A DNA stretch of 13,192 bases from the NCBI GenBank assembly GCA_948759685.1, contig CAQBGY010000035.1:1-13192 (forward strand), read 5' to 3'. Source of the stretch: an uncultured Eubacterium sp. (GTDB lineage: Bacteria > Bacillota_A > Clostridia > Lachnospirales > Lachnospiraceae). Each line of letters begins with the position of its first letter. Within the stretch, counting starts at the first letter, position 1. Both the position numbers and the translations under genes were made by a program. Positions 6,351 to 13,192 of this stretch are shown here, in pieces. Below the pieces are notes generated by a model, which had not been told where the DNA came from, made no database searches, and was given only the letters and a program-made list of their open reading frames with translations.

Positions 6351-9059
6351 TTAAATATCAAAATCTGATTCCTGTAAAACGACTAATCCCTCATCATCTG
6401 TCTTAGAGCCAAAAATCCCTTTGACTTTTCTGCTGATTCTGCTGGATTTATCAATAGCTTTATCTATAATTCCCTCAACATCTGACTGTCCGATTCCTTT
6501 ATTTGCACCAAAGAAATCATCTATAGCTTTGTAGAATGCTAAGTTCGCTAATTCATCCACACTATACCCCCTTGCAAGAGCATACTGTTTTCCGTATTCC
6601 ACCCATTCCTTAATATCATATTCCTTAATGCGGACTACATGATTAAACACGGTTTCCAATCGTGGAGATTCTTTGATCAAAGTCTCCATTCCTTCAATAT
6701 TACCCTCTAAAACAATCAACATGTCATCCGTAAACATACCGGATACATCAATTAACTCGCTGACTGTCATCTTTCCTAACTGATCTGCATTTTCTACAAT
6801 CAAATCACTTCCTACTAATTTATTAATTGCATATCGGAAGCCTTTTCTGTTTAATGCACCTGCATCAACCTTCGCCAGTCTTCGATTGCGTCTTCCTCGT
6901 TTTCGGTTTACCAGTTTCACCAATTCAATCGCCAAAGTTGTCTTTCCTGTTTTCTCATCACCCATGATGATTACATTACCTTCGTCCGATTTTCCATTTG
7001 GTGTATAATTCACAATCAGTTCCTGTAATACTTCGCGAATATTTGTTTCAAAACCTTCTACATTCAAATAATTTTTAAACTCTGTAAGCTCTGCCTCAGA
7101 TAAAATATCTTCTCTGATAACAGTCTCTGTTTTTTCATTGTGACTCTCTGTATCTGAAACACTCTCCATAATATTACCAGGCTGCATAGCTGCATTTCCC
7201 ACTGCGATATTACTATCAAAAGGATTTTTACTATTCTGGTTATCAACTGTCTTTGTCTCATCAGCAGATGCTGTATCTGCTTTTGTTCCGTCTGAGGTAT
7301 CTGAAATCATTTGGCTCTGCTTGACTTCTCCCTCATCCACAATTCCTGCACCGGATAACACTTCAATTTTTGAACTTGGATTTTCCTTTACTCTGACATT
7401 CGGCACATCCACTTTCGGAATATTATCATCAACATTTTCTGCTTCTTTGTTTGCAACTGCTTCCTCAGCTTTTTTTATGGCTGCCTGTAGTTCTTCTCTT
7501 GTAGGAAGTTTATCTGTCTTATATCCCAAATCAGAGTTTGCTGCAATGTTTTCGTACATATTTTTTTGACCGATATCATTACTGTCATCTCTCTTTGGTG
7601 CCTCAAAGTCCAAGTCAAGTATTGGAATATCTCCTGTATTTCCATGAACCGGTATGGCATCCTCTTTTATTTCCTGAACAGGAGGTTTTACAACTTTGCT
7701 TACTTTCGGTTGTTCTACAATATCGCCGTTCTCAATTGTCTGAACTTTATCAAAAATACGAGTACTTCCCATATCATCTGATTCATTTACAATCGGAGTG
7801 ACCTTTTTTTCTTCTTCTGTTTTTAACTCTTCTTCGTCAATAATATCACTGTCATCAAATATAACTTCTTCGTTATCACTCTGCTCTACAGCATCTGTCT
7901 TTTCCTTGAATACATTTTTTCTTTCAACTGTTTTTTCTTCTGTTTCACTTGTATCTTTCACTGCACTGGCTTCATCTATAATGTCCACTGCCTGCTGTAC
8001 CGTTTCTGCTTTCAGAATACCTCTTTCCTGGAGTTGTTTCAGTATGTCACTGACATCCTTAATTCCAGTCAGTTTTTCTGTCTGTGGAAGTATATCTTCC
8101 GGTTCTTCTGCAGCTTCATCTTTTTCACTAACTGTCTCATCTGCTGTGTTGTCATCAGAACTGTTTTCCGGCTGCTCATTTTCCATCATATGCTCACCGG
8201 CATGTTTCACTTCTTCCACAACACTCTCTTCAATCTCTTCCGGAAGCACAATCTCTTCCATATCACCACTTATCTTATTTTCACTCTGTTCTTTTGTTTC
8301 ATCAGGTAGTACTTCTCCAGTTATCATATCTGGATTTATTTCAAATGGTCTTCTCTTCTGTTTCTTTGTTTCTTCCTTTATCTCTTGATTTTTTTCTTCT
8401 AGCTGAATTTCCTTTACTTCAGCATTCTCTAATTTTTCTTCCTGACGCATCTGGTTTTCGTCATATTTCTCCTGCTGGGAAGCTGTTAGTGTTGCATGCC
8501 TGCTCTTTAGTTCCATTGCTTTATTAACATATTTTCCCTCTGAAAACCATAGACTGATTTCATCACAAATATCTACGCATTTTTCTGTCTCTCCGGCTTT
8601 ATGGTACAATTTTGCCAGTTCATACGCCCATTTTTCTTCCATATCCAGATTCACATATTCTTCCAATATGGAAATCAACTCTTCTATTGATTTTCCCTGC
8701 GCCTTAGACATTCTGTATTTTAATATGTATCTGGCTGTATCACGAGGTGCCATCTCTATAAAATCATCATAATAATTTTTCGCCTCTTCAAAATCTTTCA
8801 TTTTTACAGAAATAAGACACAACTTAAATGCTATCAATCTTCCGGCATTCGTGTTCTCATATGCCAGTTCCAATGCCTTTTTTGCATCCTCATAATTCCT
8901 TGTTCTCTCATAAGCATCCGCAACAACACTTAAAAAATTGTTATCTTTAATCTTTTTCAATTCCAAAGAATCAGCAATTTCTGCCGCTTTGTCAAACTCC
9001 CGATTACGCATTGCGCTTCTCAGCTCTTCCATTTTTAGTAACTGTTCATTCTTATCCAT
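6351..9059 (-). CDS. Unknown 902-residue protein: TPR-like repeats, long acidic disordered region, degenerate CbxX/SpoVK-like AAA+ domain
   Basis: I do not recognise a named function. Residues 1-190 are helical and repeat-like, resembling TPR units (for example residues 57-100 and 130-165). Residues 195-245 are Glu/Lys-rich and could form a coiled coil. About 245-640 is acidic and low in complexity, probably disordered, with a short ordered-looking island near 335-365. The C-terminal domain (about 660-870) has an intact Walker A, GDEKTGKTT (700-708), and follows the CbxX/SpoVK AAA+ pattern to the end. The Walker B site reads LIVENADQL, so the usual Asp-Glu pair is Glu756-Asn757, and the expected NPGLxSRF arginine motif is SPRLETVF (798-805), without the Arg. 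ATP binding is likely, hydrolysis doubtful. There is no signal peptide or membrane segment, so it is probably cytoplasmic. GAGGT precedes the ATG. It sits between recR and the transketolase genes. Confidence 0.88.
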   Translation of the reverse strand: MDKNEQLLKMEELRSAMRNREFDKAAEIADSLELKKIKDNNFLSVVADAYERTRNYEDAKKALELAYENTNAGRLIAFKLCLISVKMKDFEEAKNYYDDFIEMAPRDTARYILKYRMSKAQGKSIEELISILEEYVNLDMEEKWAYELAKLYHKAGETEKCVDICDEISLWFSEGKYVNKAMELKSRHATLTASQQEKYDENQMRQEEKLENAEVKEIQLEEKNQEIKEETKKQKRRPFEINPDMITGEVLPDETKEQSENKISGDMEEIVLPEEIEESVVEEVKHAGEHMMENEQPENSSDDNTADETVSEKDEAAEEPEDILPQTEKLTGIKDVSDILKQLQERGILKAETVQQAVDIIDEASAVKDTSETEEKTVERKNVFKEKTDAVEQSDNEEVIFDDSDIIDEEELKTEEEKKVTPIVNESDDMGSTRIFDKVQTIENGDIVEQPKVSKVVKPPVQEIKEDAIPVHGNTGDIPILDLDFEAPKRDDSNDIGQKNMYENIAANSDLGYKTDKLPTREELQAAIKKAEEAVANKEAENVDDNIPKVDVPNVRVKENPSSKIEVLSGAGIVDEGEVKQSQMISDTSDGTKADTASADETKTVDNQNSKNPFDSNIAVGNAAMQPGNIMESVSDTESHNEKTETVIREDILSEAELTEFKNYLNVEGFETNIREVLQELIVNYTPNGKSDEGNVIIMGDEKTGKTTLAIELVKLVNRKRGRRNRRLAKVDAGALNRKGFRYAINKLVGSDLIVENADQLGKMTVSELIDVSGMFTDDMLIVLEGNIEGMETLIKESPRLETVFNHVVRIKEYDIKEWVEYGKQYALARGYSVDELANLAFYKAIDDFFGANKGIGQSDVEGIIDKAIDKSSRISRKVKGIFGSKTDDEGLVVLQESDFDI

Positions 9060-9094
9060 TTGAATACCTCTTTATATCCTTACCCTGACGTTTC

Positions 9095-9691
9095 TTATAC
9101 TGTCACACGGCCTTCCAATGCCCTGAGCAATGTGACATTATCTATACATTCTAAATCACCGCCTACCGGAACGCCGCTGGCAATTCTGGTAACTTTAATT
9201 CCTAAAGGCTTTACTACTTTGCTGATATACATTGCAGTAGCCTCACCTTCTACACTGGAATTTGTGGCAATAATAACCTCGTCAACATCATCTTTCAACC
9301 GCTGAAACAATTCCTTCAGTTTGATATCATTCTGCCCAATTCCTGCCATAGGATTAATTGCTCCATGCAGTACGTGATAAACACCATTGTACTCTCCTAC
9401 TTTTTCATATGCTGCCATATCTTTTGTTGTCTCCACAACCATAATCGTTTTATGGTCTCTCTGATTGCTACTGCATATAGGGCAGATATCCTGGTCCGTT
9501 AAAGTACAACATGTATTACAATATTTCACATTACTTTTGGCGTTCACCATAGCATTCGCCAAATCCTGTACCTGTTCACTGGGCATATCAAGTATATGAA
9601 AAGCCAATCTTCCTGCTGTCTTTGCTCCAACACCCGGAAGGCCTGACAATTCTTCGATTAACTTTGTAATGTAACCACTATAGTAATCCAT
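9095..9691 (-). CDS. recR: Recombination mediator protein RecR
   Basis: RecR (198 residues, normal length) acts with RecO and RecF to load RecA on SSB-coated single-stranded DNA during gap repair. In order: a helix-hairpin-helix (LSGLPGVGAKTAGRLAFHIL, 15-34); a four-cysteine zinc site (Cys58, Cys61, Cys70, Cys73); and a Toprim domain (about 80-175) with its conserved glutamate in MVVET (Glu87) and the YHVLHGAINPM motif. Its ATG overlaps the stop codon of ybaB by one base (TAATG), indicating translational coupling. The pair with ybaB behind dnaX is a widely conserved arrangement in bacteria. Confidence 0.97.
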   Translation of the reverse strand: MDYYSGYITKLIEELSGLPGVGAKTAGRLAFHILDMPSEQVQDLANAMVNAKSNVKYCNTCCTLTDQDICPICSSNQRDHKTIMVVETTKDMAAYEKVGEYNGVYHVLHGAINPMAGIGQNDIKLKELFQRLKDDVDEVIIATNSSVEGEATAMYISKVVKPLGIKVTRIASGVPVGGDLECIDNVTLLRALEGRVTV

Positions 9692-10029
9692 TAGAATAAA
9701 CCACCCATTCCTCCGGTTATCTTAGACATTTTCTCTGTAGAGATGTCTTCCATCTTTCTAATTGCTTCGTTAACTGCTGCCATTGTTAAGTCCTCTAACA
9801 TTTCAATATCATCCGGATCAACAACTTCAGGTTCAAATTTAATGCTTGTAATCTCCTTCTTGCCTGAAATAGTAACCTCCACAGCACCACCACCTGCAGT
9901 TGCAGTGTACACAGCTTCTTCTAATTCAGCCTGTGCTTCTTCCATCTGTTTCTGCATCTTCTGTGCCTGTTTCATTATATTATTCATATTTCCCGGCATT
10001 CCTCCCGGAAATCCTCCTCTTCTTGCCAT
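9691..10029 (-). CDS. ybaB: YbaB/EbfC family nucleoid-associated protein
   Basis: This small DNA-binding protein of 112 residues forms dimers that bind DNA and is thought to affect nucleoid structure and, in some bacteria, gene regulation. It shows the family layout: a Gly/Met-rich head ([20 protein letters not shown]), a long helix ([20 protein letters not shown]), the strand region [15 protein letters not shown], and a C-terminal helix before a Gly-rich end (GGMGGLF). AGGAGG inside the last codons of dnaX serves as ribosome site; one base separates the dnaX stop from this ATG. The tight dnaX-ybaB-recR order supports the identification. Confidence 0.95.
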   Translation of the reverse strand: MARRGGFPGGMPGNMNNIMKQAQKMQKQMEEAQAELEEAVYTATAGGGAVEVTISGKKEITSIKFEPEVVDPDDIEMLEDLTMAAVNEAIRKMEDISTEKMSKITGGMGGLF

Positions 10030-10030
10030 T

Positions 10031-11590
10031 TTAAAAGTCCTCCTCTTCTACTTCCATATTTATTTTAGAAACTACTTCCATAAAATAATCTCCAAAGTTT
10101 TGATTATTTTCCAGAATCGTCATTTCAACCTTAACCTGTTTTTCAATCTCCTCGCTAATCAGATTCGTAAGCATCTCTATAACCTCAGGTTTATTACTTC
10201 CTTCATAACCAATAGAGCCCGGAGCAAACACAATCAGCAATGTATCCTCTCCTTTTACACTGAATCTGGCATTTTCCAAATATGTTTTGTATGGATTTGA
10301 AATATGTCTTTTAATTCTTCCCCAATTATTTACCACTTCCTGTATATCCGCAGGAACAGGCTTTGCAAAAACTTTTTTCGGCTTTGGCTGTTCTTTCTTT
10401 GCTTCACCACCGGCTGCTGCAGTCGTTACGATGTCTCCGCTTTCTATTTTCTTTTCTACAATAGTCATTCTGTTATTCAGCGAACCAATATCGTTCTCCA
10501 TAGCAGGTTTTGTCAGTTTAATCAGCGCAATTTCAATTAACACTCTCTTCTGGGAAGAGTATTTCATCTGACTGGACAGTTCTGAAAAAATTCGAATATA
10601 TCTCATGATAGTGTCTGTATCAACCATTTGGGCTTCTTCTTTTAAAGCCTGAATTCTTTCTGTTGATGCATCAATGACATCTGAAGCATTTTCAGAAGTT
10701 TTGATTAACATTAAATTACGCAGATACCAGATAAAATCATTCACAAACTGTCCTAACTCTCTTCCCTGCATAACCATTTCATCTAACACATGAATACAAC
10801 CTACTACATCCCCTTCAATAACACATCTGGTCAACTGGCTGAATATTTCATTATCTACTGCACCTAAAACCTCTAATACATTATCATAGGTCAGCTTCTG
10901 TCCCAGATAAAATGCGATACACTGATCTAACAGACTTAACGCATCTCGCATAGAACCGTCTGCCGCCTTTGCTACATAACGGATAGCCTTTTCTTCAACT
11001 TCTATATTCTCTTTTTCCATAAGTTCCATCAATCTTCCCGCAATGGTATCAATAGAGATTCTTTTAAAATCATATCTCTGGCATCTTGACAATATTGTAA
11101 TTGGAATCTTATGGGGTTCTGTTGTAGCAAGAATGAACAATACATATGATGGCGGTTCTTCTAATGTTTTCAGCAAAGCATTAAAAGCGCCAATCGATAA
11201 CATATGCACTTCATCAATGATATAAACTGTATACTTACCACTGGACGGTGTGTACTGAATCTCATCCCGTATCTGACGGATATTATCCACACCATTATTA
11301 GATGCGGCATCAATCTCAATAACATTCATAAAACTGCCTGTATTGATGCCCTTACATACATCGCACTCATTACAAGGGCTTCCATCCACCGGATGCTCAC
11401 AGTTCACCGCCTTTGCAAAAATCTTTGCGACACTGGTTTTTCCTGTTCCCCTTGTCCCACAGAAAAGATAAGCATGTCCAATTCTGTTCGCATGAATCTG
11501 ATTCTTTAATGTTTGTACAATATGGTCCTGTCCTTTTACTTCTTCAAAAGTTGATGGACGAAACTTTCTGTACAGTGCTGTATAAGACAT
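10031..11590 (-). CDS. dnaX: DNA polymerase III subunit gamma/tau
   Basis: This 519-residue clamp-loader ATPase opens the sliding clamp and holds the replicative polymerases together. N-terminal AAA+ region: [15 protein letters not shown], Walker A GTRGTGKT (45-52), a zinc site of four cysteines (64, 73, 76, 79), Walker B VYIIDE (122-127), sensor 1 LATTEPHK, and the arginine finger in the SRC motif (Arg169). Clamp-loader domain III lies at about 220-350, a Lys/Pro-rich linker at about 385-415, and a tau-like C-terminal region follows. AAAGGAG lies close before the ATG. A promoter is predicted at 11661-11689. A run of six As in the linker (10373-10378) is the only candidate for a shortened gamma form, and its phase is not the classic slippery heptamer. 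Confidence 0.97.
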   Translation of the reverse strand: MSYTALYRKFRPSTFEEVKGQDHIVQTLKNQIHANRIGHAYLFCGTRGTGKTSVAKIFAKAVNCEHPVDGSPCNECDVCKGINTGSFMNVIEIDAASNNGVDNIRQIRDEIQYTPSSGKYTVYIIDEVHMLSIGAFNALLKTLEEPPSYVLFILATTEPHKIPITILSRCQRYDFKRISIDTIAGRLMELMEKENIEVEEKAIRYVAKAADGSMRDALSLLDQCIAFYLGQKLTYDNVLEVLGAVDNEIFSQLTRCVIEGDVVGCIHVLDEMVMQGRELGQFVNDFIWYLRNLMLIKTSENASDVIDASTERIQALKEEAQMVDTDTIMRYIRIFSELSSQMKYSSQKRVLIEIALIKLTKPAMENDIGSLNNRMTIVEKKIESGDIVTTAAAGGEAKKEQPKPKKVFAKPVPADIQEVVNNWGRIKRHISNPYKTYLENARFSVKGEDTLLIVFAPGSIGYEGSNKPEVIEMLTNLISEEIEKQVKVEMTILENNQNFGDYFMEVVSKINMEVEEEDF

Positions 11591-11660
11591 GTCTGCTCCT
11601 TTCCGAGTGTACTTTTATTTTAGATTTTAGACATAATAAGCCCTTTAAACCTTTGGATTT

Positions 11661-11689
11661 ATTATATAATAAAAAGTGTGTGGGGACAA
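11661..11689 (-). promoter_or_regulatory. Predicted promoter of the dnaX-ybaB-recR operon
   Basis: Minus strand: TTGTCC (11684-11689), 17 bp, then a perfect TATAAT (11661-11666). Transcription would start near 11654, giving a leader of about 64 nt. This is the best promoter match between the MATE gene and dnaX. The later genes show no clear promoter of their own, so it may drive all six genes down to the transketolase. Confidence 0.6.
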
Positions 11690-11746
11690 GGTGCAGTTTT
11701 GCTTTTTTATGTCCAACAATTTCCAAAAGTATTTTGACAAATGGGG

Positions 11747-11774
11747 CTGTAAAACAATATCCACTTTTTTACAG
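11747..11774 (-). terminator. Hairpin at the stop codon of the MATE gene (possible weak terminator)
   Basis: CTGTAAAA (11747-11754) and TTTTACAG (11767-11774) form a perfect 8-bp stem with a 12-base loop, overlapping the stop codon of the MATE gene. The sequence that follows in the direction of transcription is CCCC rather than a T-run, so termination would be inefficient. Confidence 0.35.
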
Positions 11775-13121
11775 TCCTACTTTCTTTCTTACAACAAAAT
11801 ATGATATTACCACTGCTGTCATCGTAATAACCCAACTGATAGGATAAACCAACATCAATCCTTCAAATGTAGCTATTTTCTGAAATGCTGTAAATATCCA
11901 CAAAATACGTACACCACATATTCCTAACACACAAATACTGGCCGGCACAAAAGAATATCCTACGCCTCGCATGCATCCTGATAATACTTCTATTGTCATA
12001 TTTACCAGGTAAAAACTTAAAACGTATTTCATTCTCACCACTGCCAAATCTGCTACTACGTTATCCTGTGTAAAAATCCCTACTAACGGATGTGAAAATA
12101 TAATAAATATTGCACATACTGTAAACGTTGACACTGCTCCCAGTAACCAGCACGTTTTTACAACCTTTTTGCATCTGTCTTTTTTGTCAGCGCCAAAATT
12201 CTGGCTGATAAATGTAACCGCAGCCTGACTAAAAGAACTTAATATGAAGAATGCAAAATATTCATAATTTAAGGCTGCTGCAGAAGCCGCCACTGCTATA
12301 GAACCTAATTGATTCAATGCTGACTGAATAATAACATTAGAAAAAGAGAATACCATTCCCTGAACACCTGCGGGCACACCAATCTTTGCCATACTCTTTA
12401 CGATATTTAAATCTATTTTTAATTTTTTAATTTCCAAATGAAAAGCATCCTCTTCTTTTATAAGCCAATATATCAATATTGATGAACTAATCATGTTAGA
12501 TACAACAGTTGCAATCGCTACTCCTTCTACATTCATACCCAAAACAACCACAAAGAAAAGATTTAACAATACATTAATTACTCCTGAGACAGCCAATGCA
12601 ATTAATGGTCTTTTTGTATCTCCCTTACTCCTGAATATTGAAGATGCGAAATTATATAACATAATAAAAGGCATTCCAGAAAAATATATTCTTAAATACC
12701 TTACCGCTAAATTCAGAATGTTAGCAGGAGTAGACATTGTAGATAAAATAACTCTTGCAAATGTAACTCCAATTACGGTCAGACACACTCCACTTATAAG
12801 CGCCACAACAATTGTTGTATGCACTGCTTTCTTAATTGATTTCTCATTCCCTTTTCCAATAAATGTAGAGATAACAACATTTGCACCCACTGATAATCCC
12901 ACAAATAAATTTACCAGTAAATTTATTACTGCTCCGTTTGCTCCTACTGCAGCTAATGCTTCGCTTCCTGCAAATCTTCCTACTACAGCTACATCGGCTG
13001 AGTTAAATAACTGTTGTAATATACTACTGGCTGCTAAAGGCAATGCAAACAGTATAATTTTATCCACAAGGGAACCATTTAACATATCCACTTGTTTCTT
13101 TTTTGTATGTTTCGAACTCAT
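11769..13121 (-). CDS. MATE family efflux transporter
   Basis: This integral membrane protein of 450 residues, the usual size, belongs to the multidrug and toxic compound extrusion family, which exports drugs or metabolites in exchange for Na+ or H+. Two homologous halves are visible. The first begins with LVDKIILFALPLAASSILQQ followed by FNSADVAVVGRFAGSEALAAVG, a hallmark of the family. The second begins near residue 240 (IGVPAGVQGMVFSFSNVIIQ). About twelve hydrophobic segments can be counted, with a short basic head (MSSKHTKKK) and tail (VRKKVGL). AAAGGA lies 5 nt before the ATG. The substrate cannot be read from the sequence. It is separated from dnaX by 178 bp with its own hairpin and a new promoter, so it seems to be a separate unit. 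Confidence 0.93.
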   Translation of the reverse strand: MSSKHTKKKQVDMLNGSLVDKIILFALPLAASSILQQLFNSADVAVVGRFAGSEALAAVGANGAVINLLVNLFVGLSVGANVVISTFIGKGNEKSIKKAVHTTIVVALISGVCLTVIGVTFARVILSTMSTPANILNLAVRYLRIYFSGMPFIMLYNFASSIFRSKGDTKRPLIALAVSGVINVLLNLFFVVVLGMNVEGVAIATVVSNMISSSILIYWLIKEEDAFHLEIKKLKIDLNIVKSMAKIGVPAGVQGMVFSFSNVIIQSALNQLGSIAVAASAAALNYEYFAFFILSSFSQAAVTFISQNFGADKKDRCKKVVKTCWLLGAVSTFTVCAIFIIFSHPLVGIFTQDNVVADLAVVRMKYVLSFYLVNMTIEVLSGCMRGVGYSFVPASICVLGICGVRILWIFTAFQKIATFEGLMLVYPISWVITMTAVVISYFVVRKKVGL

Positions 13122-13192
13122 TTTATTCCTTTCTTATACAATGGCAATGAGCCTTGTGTACCTCGACTTCTCTTCGTTTCGTCTCGCACGCA

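Noticed and set aside
7798..8388. Long plus-strand frame of 196 codons, rich in Ser and Phe
   Set aside because: It is the reverse reading of the Glu/Ser-rich disordered part of the 902-residue gene; composition explains its openness.
10361..10392. Run of six As in the dnaX linker as a programmed frameshift or slippage site for a gamma form
   Set aside because: The codon phase is G AAA AAA G, not the A AAA AAG heptamer, and no strong stimulatory hairpin or upstream ribosome-like element was visible. A -1 shift would stop within about 16 codons, so it remains possible but unsupported.
11544..11726. Minus-strand frame of 60 codons upstream of and overlapping the dnaX start
   Set aside because: No ribosome site, unusual composition, and it covers the predicted dnaX promoter and leader.
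11591..11768. SRP RNA (scr/ffs) gene, which often lies just upstream of dnaX in Firmicutes
   Set aside because: The 178-bp gap shows a promoter and a small hairpin, but not the conserved GGAAG-type loop or the long rod-like pairing of SRP RNA.
13122..13192. Right-end 71 bp upstream of the MATE gene
   Set aside because: Only the ribosome site of the MATE gene was found; a TATAAG near 13136 has no matching -35 and lies too close to the start codon to call a promoter.

Overview
The window reads as chromosomal DNA of a low-GC Gram-positive anaerobe of the class Clostridia, most likely a member of the Lachnospiraceae. The basis is AT-rich DNA with strong AGGAGG-type ribosome binding sites, the dnaX-ybaB-recR cluster, a transketolase split into two polypeptides, an ammonium transporter fused to a PII domain, and a SipW-type signal peptidase with its secreted substrates. 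Every convincing gene lies on the minus strand, so transcription runs from high to low coordinates. No tRNA, rRNA, CRISPR array, transposase or phage gene was seen.

From the right edge (upstream) to the left: a MATE-family efflux transporter (13121-11769) stands alone. A good promoter at 11661-11689 then starts what looks like one long operon: dnaX, ybaB, recR, a 902-residue protein with TPR-like repeats, a long acidic disordered middle and a degenerate CbxX/SpoVK-like AAA+ domain, and the N- and C-terminal halves of transketolase. Gaps inside it are 35 bp or less, with overlaps at ybaB/recR and at the two transketolase halves.

Next comes a non-coding leader (4258-4568) holding a 22-bp AT palindrome, an extended -10 promoter, and a terminator hairpin that begins only about 15 nt after the predicted transcription start. 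It precedes amt, which encodes an ammonium channel with a fused C-terminal PII signalling domain. The arrangement suggests nitrogen control by attenuation, plus gating of the channel by its own PII domain. A strong terminator nested in a 12-bp inverted repeat ends this unit.

The left end is a secretion and extracellular-matrix module: a SipW-type signal peptidase, a decayed BsaA/TasA-like substrate gene (pseudogene), and a second, intact-looking substrate gene that runs off the left edge. This last gene carries a perfect 37-bp inverted repeat whose outer arm begins at base 1 and replaces the C-terminal sequence expected for the family. It is either an invertible element or, more likely, an end-of-contig artefact.

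The observations most worth following are the 902-residue AAA-like protein of unknown function, the Amt-PII fusion with its attenuator leader, and the 37-bp inverted repeat.
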